Source: Modestobacter caceresii (GTDB lineage Bacteria > Actinomycetota > Actinomycetes > Mycobacteriales > Geodermatophilaceae). Taken from it: 64,000 nt of DNA. Below are positions 32,607 to 41,193 of the stretch, in pieces; the stretch's first letter is position 1; each line of letters begins with the position of its first letter. The position numbers and the translations under genes were made by a program. The stretch covers positions 186,154 to 250,153 of the forward strand of contig NZ_JPMX01000118.1 in assembly GCF_000761485.1 (NCBI RefSeq), read 5' to 3'. The notes under the pieces were generated by a model. That model had not been told where the DNA came from and ran no database searches. It saw only the letters and a list, made by a program, of their open reading frames with translations.

Positions 32607-34664
32607 TCAGGACGTGTGTTCGCCCTGGTCGGAGCCGTGTCCGCCCTCGACGGTGGCGATCACCTCGGCGCCGTAGAGGTCGAGCTTGCGGGCCCCCACA
32701 CCGGGCAGCGCCGACAGCTCGCGCGCCGTGGTGGGACGGGTCTCGGCGATCGCCTGGAGCGTGGCGTCGGTGAAGACGACGTACGCCGGCACCGACGCGG
32801 CCTCGGCTGCGGTGCTGCGCCAGGCCCGCAGCCTCTCGAACACCTCCCCGGCCTCGCCCTCCAGGACGACCTTCGGCCGCTTGGCCGGACGGCGGGGCGC
32901 GGCAGCCGCGTCCGGCGCCAGTCCGTCGAGGAACCGGCTGCGTGGCCGGGAGCGGCGGCCCCCGGGGTTGCGGGCCAGCGACCAGGACAGCGTGAGCTGC
33001 TCGCGGGCCCGGGTGACCGCGACGTAGAGCAGCCGGCGCTCCTCCTCCACCGCCTCGAGGCGGGACTGCGACTGAGCGATCGGGAGCACGCCGTCGACCA
33101 GCCCGACGACGAACACGGCGTCCCACTCCAGGCCCTTGGCCGCGTGCATCGAGGCCAGCGTCACCCCCTGGACCGTGGGGGCGTGCTGGGCGTTGGCCCG
33201 CTCGGCCAGGTGCGCCACGAAACCGGCCAGGTCCAGCGTGGGCTGCTCGGCCACCAGGTCGACGGCGAGGTCGACCAGCGCGGCCAGGGACTGCCACCGG
33301 TCGCGCGCGGTGCCGCCGGGCGGTGGCCGGTGCTCCACCCAGCCGGTGGAGGCCAGCACGTCCCGGACGGCGGGCACCAGCGCGCCGGGGTCGTTCCCGC
33401 CGGCCGCCGCCCCGCGCAGCAGCAGCACCGCCTCGCGGATCTCCGGCCGCTCGAAGAACCGCTCCCCGCCCTTGAGCACGTAGGGGACGCCGAGGTCGGC
33501 CAGTGCGGACTCGTAGACCTGCGACTGGGCGTTGATCCGGAACAGCACGGCGATCTCGCTGGCCGGCAGCCCACCGTCGACCAGCTCCCGGCAGGCGCGG
33601 GCCACCGCGGCGGCCTCGGCCGGCTCGTCGGGGTGCTCGACGAACGCGGGGGCCGGCCCCTCGGCCCGCTGGCCCAGCAGCCGCAGCCCGGGCAGCCCCT
33701 TGCGTGGCGGCGCCTGGCCGATCAGCTTGTTCGCCAGCCCGACGACCTGCGGCGTGGACCGGTAGTCGCGCTCGAGCTTGACCACCTCGGCGTCGCCGTA
33801 GCGGTCGGCGAAGCCCAGCAGGTACTCCGGGTCGGCGCCGGTGAAGGAGTAGATCGTCTGGTTGGGGTCGCCCACCACGCAGACCTCGGCGCGACCGCCG
33901 AGCCAGGCGTCCAGCAGCCGCTGCTGCAGCGGGTTGACGTCCTGGTACTCGTCGACGACGAAGTGCCGGTACTGGGCGCGCACCTCGCGGGCGACGTCGC
34001 GGTGCTCCTCGATCGCGTAGGCGGTGACCAGCAGCAGGTCCTCGAAGTCCAGGGCGCCGTCGCGCTGCTTGGCCGACTCGTACCCGCGGTACACCTCGGC
34101 GACGGCGGCGGCATCGAAGGGCAGGTCGCGTGCGGCGGCCGCGGCCCGGGCCGGGTAGTCCTCCGGGGTGGCCAGCGTCGTCTTCGCCCACTCGATCTCA
34201 CTGGCCAGGTCACGCAGGCTGGTGCGGTCGGTGGTCAACCGGGCCCGGGTCGCCGCACCGGCGACGACGCGCAGCTTGTTCTCGATCAGCTCGGGCATGG
34301 GCCCGCCGAGCACGCGCGGCGCGAAGTACCGCAGCTGGCGCATCGCCGCGGCGTGGAAGGTGCGGGCCTGGACGCCGCCCACGCCCAGGGCCGACAGCCG
34401 GCCGCGCAGCTCGCCGGCCGCCCGGGCGGTGAAGGTGACCGCCAGCACCTGCTCCGGGACGTACTCGCCCAGGTGCACGCCGTAGGCGATCCGGTGGGTG
34501 ATGGTGCGCGTCTTGCCCGTCCCGGCGCCGGCGAGGATGCACACCGGCCCGCGCACCGCCTCGGCCGCCGCCCGCTGCTGCTCGTCCAGGCCCGCGAGCA
34601 CGGCCTCCGGCCCGGTCGGCCCCTCGGCGGTGCCCCGCTCGTCCTCGACCCGCTGCATCGCCAC
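32607..34664 (-). CDS. uvrD2: ATP-dependent DNA helicase UvrD2
   Basis: 685-residue superfamily 1A helicase with an HRDC C-terminus. Motif I LAGAGTGKTRTITHR, motif II VVDEYQDVNPLQQ, motif III VVGDPNQTIYSFTGA, motif IV RDYRSTPQVV, motif V VTLASMHAAKGLEWD and motif VI YVAVTRAREQL are all intact. HRDC covers about the last 75 residues (VFTDATLQAIAETRP, LPGVGARKLDLYG). The linker between the motor and HRDC has no cysteines, whereas mycobacterial UvrD2 has a tetracysteine module there. GTG 34664 has GGAGG 8 nt ahead; ATG 34658 is the alternative. It diverges from mycoredoxin. Confidence 0.94.
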   Translation of the reverse strand: MAMQRVEDERGTAEGPTGPEAVLAGLDEQQRAAAEAVRGPVCILAGAGTGKTRTITHRIAYGVHLGEYVPEQVLAVTFTARAAGELRGRLSALGVGGVQARTFHAAAMRQLRYFAPRVLGGPMPELIENKLRVVAGAATRARLTTDRTSLRDLASEIEWAKTTLATPEDYPARAAAAARDLPFDAAAVAEVYRGYESAKQRDGALDFEDLLLVTAYAIEEHRDVAREVRAQYRHFVVDEYQDVNPLQQRLLDAWLGGRAEVCVVGDPNQTIYSFTGADPEYLLGFADRYGDAEVVKLERDYRSTPQVVGLANKLIGQAPPRKGLPGLRLLGQRAEGPAPAFVEHPDEPAEAAAVARACRELVDGGLPASEIAVLFRINAQSQVYESALADLGVPYVLKGGERFFERPEIREAVLLLRGAAAGGNDPGALVPAVRDVLASTGWVEHRPPPGGTARDRWQSLAALVDLAVDLVAEQPTLDLAGFVAHLAERANAQHAPTVQGVTLASMHAAKGLEWDAVFVVGLVDGVLPIAQSQSRLEAVEEERRLLYVAVTRAREQLTLSWSLARNPGGRRSRPRSRFLDGLAPDAAAAPRRPAKRPKVVLEGEAGEVFERLRAWRSTAAEAASVPAYVVFTDATLQAIAETRPTTARELSALPGVGARKLDLYGAEVIATVEGGHGSDQGEHTS

Positions 34665-34803
34665 GACCCGATCCTCCCAGCCGCCTCCGACGGCCGGGGG
34701 AAGGATCCCCAGGCCCGGCGCGTTCCGCCAGCGGCAGGCCCCGGGCCCAGGGCCACCCTCCCCGGGTGGCCTCCCGGGGGACACACGAGGGAGGATCCAC
34801 CCG

Positions 34804-35067
34804 ATGAGCACTCCGACGGCCGCGGTCACGATGTACACCACCAACTGGTGTGGCTACTGCATGCGCCTGAAGAAGCTGATGGACCGCGACGGGATCGACT
34901 ACGCCGAGGTCAACATCGAGGTCGAGGAGGGCGCTGCCGACATCGTCATGCAGGCCAACGGGGGCAACCGCACCGTCCCCACCCTGGTCTTCGCCGACGG
35001 CTCGGCGCTCACCAACCCCAGCATCGACCAGGTGAAGGCCCAGCTCGCGCAGCTGCCCGGCGCGTGA
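34804..35067 (+). CDS. mrx1: Mycoredoxin (glutaredoxin-like, CGYC)
   Basis: 87-residue thioredoxin-fold oxidoreductase. The active site is NWCGYCMRLKK with Cys16 and Cys19, and the cis-proline loop is NRTVPTLVFADG. The CGYC signature and the place next to uvrD2 match mycoredoxin-1, which uses mycothiol to reduce mixed disulfides. GGGAGG is upstream of the ATG. It shares a 139-bp divergent region with uvrD2. Confidence 0.92.
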   Translation: MSTPTAAVTMYTTNWCGYCMRLKKLMDRDGIDYAEVNIEVEEGAADIVMQANGGNRTVPTLVFADGSALTNPSIDQVKAQLAQLPGA

Positions 35068-35161
35068 TCGCTGGTCCGTGGCCTCCGGGGGCGATGATCG
35101 TCCACCCGGGAGCTGCGGATCGTCTCCCGCCGACCGAGCCCCGGCACCGAGAGAGGCCGAG

Positions 35162-35761
35162 ATGGAGCCGATGACCGGGCCGTCGCTGCCCGGGAGCCGG
35201 CCGGTGGCGGTCGCGCTGCCGACCGACGTCCTGCTGAGCCCGTCCGGAGGGCCCGCGGCCGTCGTGGTCCGCACGAGGCGCGGCTGGTCGGTGCTCAGCC
35301 CCCTGCACCCCCTCGGGGGCGCGCCGGAGGGGCCGGTCGGCGACTCCGGCGGGGGCTGGGGCGAGATGGTCGACGGGCTGGCGCTGGTCGAGGCGATGAC
35401 CCTGGCCGACCTCGTGGCCGGCGAACTCGGCACCACGCCGGAGCCGGACCGACAGGCGCGGCGGGCGGCCCGGACGGCCGGTCCACCGGCCCCTGCCGTC
35501 AGCGGGTGTGCCGACCCTCGGGACGAGGAGATCACCGCGCTGCGGCGCACCGTCTCCCAGCTGGAGCACGCGTTGGCCGCCCGGGTCTCGATCGAACGGG
35601 CCATCGGCGTCCTGGCGGAGCGGCACGGCAGCAGCCCCCGGGAGGCGTTCGAGGAGCTGCGTGGGCGGGCCAGGTCCCAGGGCCGGCCGGCCGCGGAACT
35701 CGCCGCGGAGGTGCTCGACGCCCTCCCCGCGCGCGACGCCGTCTCCGGGGCCCCCAGCTGA
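35162..35761 (+). CDS. ANTAR domain protein
   Basis: 199-residue protein. The C-terminal ANTAR domain (about 125-190) has LRRTVSQLEHALAARVSIER, AIGVLAERHG and REAFEELRGRAR. The first half has no recognisable sensor domain, although VVVRTRRGWSVL and a Gly/Pro-rich spacer are visible. It is likely an RNA-binding antiterminator. It ends in an overlap with a uridine kinase-like gene (CTGA), so the two probably form an operon. Confidence 0.82.
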   Translation: MEPMTGPSLPGSRPVAVALPTDVLLSPSGGPAAVVVRTRRGWSVLSPLHPLGGAPEGPVGDSGGGWGEMVDGLALVEAMTLADLVAGELGTTPEPDRQARRAARTAGPPAPAVSGCADPRDEEITALRRTVSQLEHALAARVSIERAIGVLAERHGSSPREAFEELRGRARSQGRPAAELAAEVLDALPARDAVSGAPS

Positions 35762-36432
35762 CTGCTCCGCTCCCGCTCTCCCCCGACGCGCTGGCCGACC
35801 GGCTGGCCGAGCTGCTGTCGCGGCTGCCGCCCGAACCCGGCGCCACCTCACTCCGGGTCGCCGTCGACGGGCCGGAGCTCCCCGGCGCGCCGGGCACGAC
35901 CGGTCCGCAGGTGCTGGCCGACGCCGTGGCCGAGCGGCTGCCCACGCTGAGCCGACCGGCGGTCGTGGTCCCGGCCGAGGGCTTCTACCGACCCGCCTCG
36001 CTGCGACTGGAGCACGGTCGCACCGACCCGGACGCCCGGTACAGCGACTGGCTGGACGCCGCCGCCCTGGCCCGTGAGGTGCTGGACCGGTGCGGCCCCC
36101 GTGGCACCGGGGAGCACCTGCCCGCGCTGTGGGACCTCGAACGGGACCGGGCCGCCCGGGCCGAGTACCGACCCGCCCCCGCCGGTGGGGTGCTGCTCGT
36201 GCCGGGCTCGCTGTTGCAGGGGCTGGGGCTGGCGTTCGACGTCGTCGTCCACCTGCGGGTCAGCCCAGCCGCCCGACGGCGGCGGGCGCCCGCCGACCGG
36301 GCCTGGGAGCTGCCGGCCTTCGACCGCTACGACGACGAGGTCGACCCGATGGCGCTGGCCGACGCCGTGGTCCTCGCCGACCACGCCGCCCGGCCGGCCC
36401 TCTTCCTGCAGGGCCGCTTGTCGGTCAGCTGA
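35758..36432 (+). CDS. Uridine kinase-like protein without a Walker A motif
   Basis: About 224 residues, beginning LTAPLPLSPDALADRLAELL. It resembles the actinobacterial uridine kinase-like family: VAVDGPELPGAPGTTGPQVL stands where GxxxxGKT would be, then the conserved FYRPASLRLEHGRTDPDARY, SDWLDAAALAREVLD, LPALWDLERDRAARAEY, and FDVVVHLRVSPAARRRR with an arginine-rich lid. No ATG, GTG or TTG stands near the N-terminus; the CTG at 35758 overlaps the upstream stop (CTGA) as coupled starts do, so a CTG start is likely. ATP use is doubtful. Confidence 0.7.
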   Translation: MTAPLPLSPDALADRLAELLSRLPPEPGATSLRVAVDGPELPGAPGTTGPQVLADAVAERLPTLSRPAVVVPAEGFYRPASLRLEHGRTDPDARYSDWLDAAALAREVLDRCGPRGTGEHLPALWDLERDRAARAEYRPAPAGGVLLVPGSLLQGLGLAFDVVVHLRVSPAARRRRAPADRAWELPAFDRYDDEVDPMALADAVVLADHAARPALFLQGRLSVS

Positions 36433-37390
36433 ACTCGCCGGCCACCCAGCGGTCGATGATGTGCCGGGCGATCGAGACCGTCGGGGGCAGCGCCTGCGGG
36501 CCGGTGCCCGAGCGCAGCTCCTCCCGGCTGAACCACCGCGCCTCCTCGATCTCGTCGTGGTCGATGCGCAGCTCCTCGCTCGTCGCGCGGGCGACGAAGC
36601 CGAGCATCAGCGACTGCGGGAACGGCCACGGCTGGCTGGAGACGTAGCGGACGTCGGTGACGGCGATGCCGACCTCCTCGGCGACCTCGCGGGCGACCGC
36701 GGCCTCGGCGGACTCACCCGGCTCCACGAAGCCGGCCAGGATCGAGAACCGGCCCGCCGGCCAGACCGCCTGCCGGCCCAGCACGCACCGGTCTCCCCCG
36801 TCGTGCACCAGCATGATCACCGCGGGGTCGGTGCGCGGGAACACCTCGCGGCCGCTGTCCGGGTCGCGCTGCACCCAGCCCGCGCGCTCGATCGTGGTCG
36901 CCGCACCCGTGATCGGGGAGAACCGGTTGCGCTCGTGCCACTCGATGATGCCCACCGCCTGGACCAGCAGGCCCGCGTCCAGGTCGCCGAGGGCGCCACC
37001 GACCTCGCGCAGTCCGGCCCAGGAGTCGACCGGCCGGCCGCCCACGGTCAGCGAGCGCGGGGTCCGGAGCGCGCCGTACGCGACGCCGTCGGCCTCACCG
37101 AGGTAGATGGCGTCCTCCGGCCAGGCGAGCTGCTCCTCGTAGACCAGCTCCGGGCCGGCCGGCCCCTCGTGCACCGGCGCCGTGCGCCGCTCGTCGACGC
37201 GCAGCACGCGGACGGGGCGGCCCTGCGCCGGGTCGGGCAGCGACCGGGCCAGGTGGCCCCGGTCGTGGGCAGTGCGGGACAGCAGCGGGACCTCGGTGAC
37301 CGCGCCGGCGTGCCGGTCCTCCGGCCAGTCACCGCGGGCCGGCGGCGGCGGGTTGTCGGCCGGGGTGCTGCCGCCGGGTGGGACGCTCAC
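36425..37390 (-). CDS. nudC: NAD+ diphosphatase (Nudix, NudC)
   Basis: 321-residue Nudix hydrolase. The Nudix box is GFVEPGESAEAAVAREVAEE followed by VGI (Gx5Ex7REUxEExGU), and SQPWPFPQS downstream is the NADH-diphosphatase signature. NudC in other bacteria splits NAD(H) and can remove NAD caps from RNA. The zinc-ribbon position that reads FCxxCG in others is RFSPITGAAT here, so the zinc site is lost. GTG 37390 overlaps the stop of the upstream M16 gene. Its order after uvrD2/mrx matches mycobacteria. Confidence 0.93.
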   Translation of the reverse strand: MSVPPGGSTPADNPPPPARGDWPEDRHAGAVTEVPLLSRTAHDRGHLARSLPDPAQGRPVRVLRVDERRTAPVHEGPAGPELVYEEQLAWPEDAIYLGEADGVAYGALRTPRSLTVGGRPVDSWAGLREVGGALGDLDAGLLVQAVGIIEWHERNRFSPITGAATTIERAGWVQRDPDSGREVFPRTDPAVIMLVHDGGDRCVLGRQAVWPAGRFSILAGFVEPGESAEAAVAREVAEEVGIAVTDVRYVSSQPWPFPQSLMLGFVARATSEELRIDHDEIEEARWFSREELRSGTGPQALPPTVSIARHIIDRWVAGEFS

Positions 37391-38772
37391 GCGAGCGACT
37401 CGGGCACCGGCTCGACGGACGGGGCGGTGACCTCGATCGGGCCGAGCACGCGCAGCTGGTCGGCGACCTCCTCGGCGTCCCCGACGACGACCGCGGTCAG
37501 CCCGGCCGGCGACAGCCACCGCCGGGAGGCCTCGGTGACCTCCTCGACGGTCACCGCGGCCAGCGCCTGCTGGTGCTCGGCGAGCCAGTCGGCGGACAGA
37601 CCGGCACCGAAGAGCGCCGACAGCGTGCTGGCGAGCCCGGCGTGCGTCGCCGTCCCGAGGGCCAGCGTGCCCAGCAGGTACCGGCGGGCGGAGTCGAGCT
37701 CGGCCTCGGTGACCGGCGTCAGCGCCATCCGGCCCAGTTCGTACACGGTCTCGAGCAGGGCGGGGCCGGTGACGCCGGTGGCGACGTCGGCCTCCACGGT
37801 GAACGACGAGCCGGCCATCAGGTGCTCGACCGAGCTGCGCGGGCTGTAGGTGTAACCCCGGCGCTCGCGGATGTTCTCCACCAGCCGGGAGGAGAAGTAG
37901 CCACCGAAGACCATGCTGGCCAACCGGAGCGCGGGCAGCTGCGGGTCGGTGCGGCCCGGCGCCGGTCCGCCCAGCCGCACGTTGGACTGCACCGCGCCGG
38001 CCCGGTGCACCAGCTCCAGGGGGGCGGGGGCGAGCGTGGGCACCGGCGCGGCCGCGACCGCCTTGCCCTCGGCGACCCAGCCGGCCAAGGCGGTGCCGAC
38101 GGCGTCGACCGCCGCGGCGGGATCGACGTCGCCGACCAGCACGAGCGTGCTGCCGGCGGGCAGGACCCGCTCCCGGTGCAGCTTGCGCAGCGCCGCCGGG
38201 GTGACCGCCGCGACCAGCTCGGCCGCGGGCAGCTGCTGGGCGTACGGGTGCGCGCCGAACCGGCGGGCGGCCAGCGCCGACCGGGCGATGACACCGGGCT
38301 GGGACCGGGCGATGAGGATGCGCTCCCCCACCCGGGCTCGCTCGGCGTCGACCGGACCCGCCGGGTAGGTCGGCGCGGTGAGCAGCTCGGCGAGCACGTC
38401 CAGGACGGCGCCGAGCCCGTCGGGGAGCATCGTGGTGGAGAACAGCAGCCGGTCGGCGTCCGCCGAGACCGACAGCTCGCCACCGTGCGTCTGCAGCAGC
38501 TGGGCGATCTCCAGCTGGTCGTGCCGGGCGGTGCCCAGCAGCACGGCGCTGGCCAGCAGCGCGGTGCGGGCCGCGTGCGTGGCCGCCGACCGCGGGGCGG
38601 ACGCGGCGAAGGGCACCCGCAGCCGGAGCTCGACCAGCGGCACGCCCGGCCGCGGGACGACGACCAGCCGCAGCCCGTTCGGCAGCGTGGTCTGGTGCAC
38701 CTCGGGCGCCACGGCGGGCCGTGGTTCGCCCAGCGGCGGCACCAGCGAGAGGTCCAGCACGGGGGCACTCAT
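37387..38772 (-). CDS. M16-family peptidase, non-catalytic subunit
   Basis: 461-residue insulinase-fold protein. The zinc motif HxxEH is missing: the corresponding region reads ASAPRSAATHAARTALLASA. The R/Y active-site contribution of the second half is kept (LVENIRERRGYTYSPRSSVE). This is the pattern of a regulatory or partner subunit. ATG 38772 overlaps the stop of the catalytic M16 gene (ATGA), so the two are made together and probably dimerise. No signal peptide is seen. Confidence 0.9.
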   Translation of the reverse strand: MSAPVLDLSLVPPLGEPRPAVAPEVHQTTLPNGLRLVVVPRPGVPLVELRLRVPFAASAPRSAATHAARTALLASAVLLGTARHDQLEIAQLLQTHGGELSVSADADRLLFSTTMLPDGLGAVLDVLAELLTAPTYPAGPVDAERARVGERILIARSQPGVIARSALAARRFGAHPYAQQLPAAELVAAVTPAALRKLHRERVLPAGSTLVLVGDVDPAAAVDAVGTALAGWVAEGKAVAAAPVPTLAPAPLELVHRAGAVQSNVRLGGPAPGRTDPQLPALRLASMVFGGYFSSRLVENIRERRGYTYSPRSSVEHLMAGSSFTVEADVATGVTGPALLETVYELGRMALTPVTEAELDSARRYLLGTLALGTATHAGLASTLSALFGAGLSADWLAEHQQALAAVTVEEVTEASRRWLSPAGLTAVVVGDAEEVADQLRVLGPIEVTAPSVEPVPESLA

Positions 38773-40082
38773 CGGGCTGCTCCTCCGGTCGCGCGCAGTT
38801 CGAGGACGGCGGCGGTGTCCGGCGAGAGCCCGCGGGCCGCCGCCTGCACCTGGTCGGGCGTGACCGCGGCCAGCCGGGCGGCGAGCTCGCCGGCCAGCTC
38901 GGCCCGGCCGTGGATGAGCTCGGCGGAGGCGAACCCGAGCGTGCGGCCGAGCACGGAGTCGGCCTGCTGGAGCAGCTGCGCCTCGGTGCGTGCGGTCACC
39001 CGGGCCAGCTCGTCGGCGGGGACGCCGTCGGTGGCGACCTTGTCGACCTCCTCGTGCACCGCCGTGAGCACCCGGTCGACCGGGACGTCGGCCGGGTGGT
39101 GCACCTGGCTGACCAGCAACGTGGCGTCCCGGACGTCGAAGGGGTCACCGAAGAGGCCGAGGTAGGTGCTCTGCGCCACCGCGAGCCGGTCGGTGTGCAG
39201 CAGCCGGCGCTCGAGCCGGGAGGCGTCGCCCTCGCTGAGCAGCTCGGCCAGCAGCACGGTGCCCAGGTAGGTGTCCAGGTCACCGACCGGGTCGGGCACC
39301 CGCCAGCCGATCGCCACGGCCGGCGCAGGCGCCAGGCGGTCCTCGACCACACCGCGGCGGACCGTGGTGGGCGAGGGCTCGCCGACGACCGGTGCCGGCG
39401 GGGCCGGGCGGGCGGGGACCGGGTCGAACCAGCGGCGGACCAGCACCTCGGTCTCGGCCGGGTCCAGGTCACCGCCGATGCAGAGCACCGCGTTGGACGG
39501 GGCGTAGTAGCGGGAGAAGAAGTCCGCGGCGTCGTCGACGGTGGAGGACTCGAGGTCGACGAAGGAGCCGTAGCCGTCGTGCGTGTTGGCGAAGCTCTCG
39601 AACGCGATCTCCGGCAGCTGCAGCCAGGGGAACGCGCCGTAGGGCCGGTTCAGCACGTTGACCCGAATCTCCTCCTTGACCACGTCGATCTGGTTGCGGA
39701 GGTTCTCCTCGGTGATCGCCGGGGCCGCCATCCGGTCGGCCTCCAGGAAGATCGCCCGCTCCAGCGCCTCGGCGGGCAGGGCCTGGAAGTAGTTCGTGTA
39801 GTCCTGGTGGGTCGACCCGTTGAAGGTGCCGCCGGCGGCCTGGACGAGGCGGGCGTGCTCCATCTTCGGCACGTTCGCCGAGCCCTGGAACATCATGTGC
39901 TCGAAGAGGTGCGCGAAGCCGGTGCGGCCCGGCGGCTCGGATCGCATGCCGACGTCGTAGAAGACGCTGACGGCGACGACGGGGACACTCCGGTCCGGCG
40001 CGAGGACGACCCGCAGCCCGTTGTCGAGCGTGAAGCGCTCCACCGGGTGCCGCAGGGTCAGGTCGGGCCCAGCTGCTGTCAC
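38769..40082 (-). CDS. M16-family zinc peptidase, catalytic subunit
   Basis: 437-residue insulinase-like metallopeptidase. Zinc motif HLFEHMMFQG (HxxEH inverted motif) near residue 60, with the distal Glu in IDVVKEEIRVNV. The C-terminal half lacks a strong R/Y pair, complementing its partner gene. GTG 40082 is preceded by TAGGGT with a 7-nt gap, a leaderless promoter pattern. Such pairs process peptides or small proteins in the cytoplasm or envelope; the substrate is unknown. Confidence 0.92.
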   Translation of the reverse strand: MTAAGPDLTLRHPVERFTLDNGLRVVLAPDRSVPVVAVSVFYDVGMRSEPPGRTGFAHLFEHMMFQGSANVPKMEHARLVQAAGGTFNGSTHQDYTNYFQALPAEALERAIFLEADRMAAPAITEENLRNQIDVVKEEIRVNVLNRPYGAFPWLQLPEIAFESFANTHDGYGSFVDLESSTVDDAADFFSRYYAPSNAVLCIGGDLDPAETEVLVRRWFDPVPARPAPPAPVVGEPSPTTVRRGVVEDRLAPAPAVAIGWRVPDPVGDLDTYLGTVLLAELLSEGDASRLERRLLHTDRLAVAQSTYLGLFGDPFDVRDATLLVSQVHHPADVPVDRVLTAVHEEVDKVATDGVPADELARVTARTEAQLLQQADSVLGRTLGFASAELIHGRAELAGELAARLAAVTPDQVQAAARGLSPDTAAVLELRATGGAAR

Positions 40083-40247
40083 GCCACCGACCCTAACCGC
40101 GCCGGACGACACGCCGCAGACGGGGACGGCCGAGCTCCCCCGGCCGGGCCAGTGCCACCCGGGTCGGCCGGGCAGGCGACCCGGGGCCGGCTCAGCGCGG
40201 TCGGCGCACGCCACCTGGCCGCAGTCCGGCCCGGAGGACCACGGCCG

Positions 40248-41171
40248 TCACAGCACGTCGACATCGGCGAGCACCCGGTCGATGGCCCCGTACAGCTCGG
40301 CGTGCGTGTTCGGGACGGACAGGTAGAGCAGCGCGGGCGCGGGCCGGCCGACGTCGACCAGCAGCAGCGCGGCCCGCTCGCCGCTGGCGTCGTAGCCCTC
40401 GGCGTCCCAGGTGAGGTCGAACTCGACGACCCAGGCCGCCGCCCCGTCGACGGTCACCGCCTCGTCGCGGCGGACCTCGCGCTCGTTGGGCTCCGGGTAG
40501 TAGCGGGAGCGCACCGAGTCGGCCACGGCGGTGGCCGTGGACTGCAGGGTGCCGGGGCCGGCCCACCCGTAGAAGGGGGCGAGCGGCCCCGAGGTGCACT
40601 GGGCGATGAAGACCCCGCTCGCGCCGGGCAGGTCGTCCTGGGTGACGAAGTACTGGCCGGCGACCGCAGCCATCTCCAGCTGCACGCCGCGGTCCCACTC
40701 GAACCAGCCGGCGCCGAGGAAGGGGTAGGAGATGCCGGCGGCCTCGTCGATGATCCGCACCGTCCCGGGCGGGAACTCCTGGCCGGGCGCCGGGGCAGCT
40801 GCGGCCACCGGGGCCTCGTCGTCCGGCTCCGGATCGGTCCCGGAGCTCCCGATCAGCAGCCCGGCCAGCACCAGCACGAGCACCAGCAGGAACCCGCCCA
40901 GCCCGAGCAGCAGCGGGTTGCGGCGCGGCCGGGCCGGTTCGGGGCTCGCCCAAGAGTCCCAGGAGGACGGCGGGTCCTGCGCCGGCGGGGCCTCGAACGG
41001 CCGCCCGACGGTGACCCCCGGGCCGGCCGGGGTGGTGACGTCGGACCAGGTCAGTCCGTTCCACCAGCGGACCAGCCCCGAGGCGCCGTCCGGGTCGGGG
41101 TACCAGCCGGCCGGGGGCGCGCTGCCCTGACCGGTCGACTGCCCGGCCAGCCCGGGACTCGGCCCGCTCAT
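40248..41171 (-). CDS. DUF2510 domain membrane-anchored protein
   Basis: 307 residues. The N-terminal DUF2510 motif is PAGWYPDPDGASGLVRWWNG. A proline-rich spacer and basic stop ARPRRN come before one membrane helix (PLLLGLGGFLLVLVLVLAGL). An extracytoplasmic domain of about 180 residues follows, with two Tyr/Trp-rich strands (FLGAGWFEWDRG, AAWVVEFDLTWDAEGYD). GGGGGAGGG lies upstream of the ATG. The function is unknown. It sits between M16 and M20 peptidase genes on the same strand. Confidence 0.8.
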   Translation of the reverse strand: MSGPSPGLAGQSTGQGSAPPAGWYPDPDGASGLVRWWNGLTWSDVTTPAGPGVTVGRPFEAPPAQDPPSSWDSWASPEPARPRRNPLLLGLGGFLLVLVLVLAGLLIGSSGTDPEPDDEAPVAAAAPAPGQEFPPGTVRIIDEAAGISYPFLGAGWFEWDRGVQLEMAAVAGQYFVTQDDLPGASGVFIAQCTSGPLAPFYGWAGPGTLQSTATAVADSVRSRYYPEPNEREVRRDEAVTVDGAAAWVVEFDLTWDAEGYDASGERAALLLVDVGRPAPALLYLSVPNTHAELYGAIDRVLADVDVL

Positions 41172-41193
41172 CGTCGGTGCCCTCCCCCGGCGC

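Noticed and set aside
31864-32676. Plus-strand frame across the whiB7 leader
   Set aside because: It has no ribosome site or family match and is antisense to the leader ORF and promoter.
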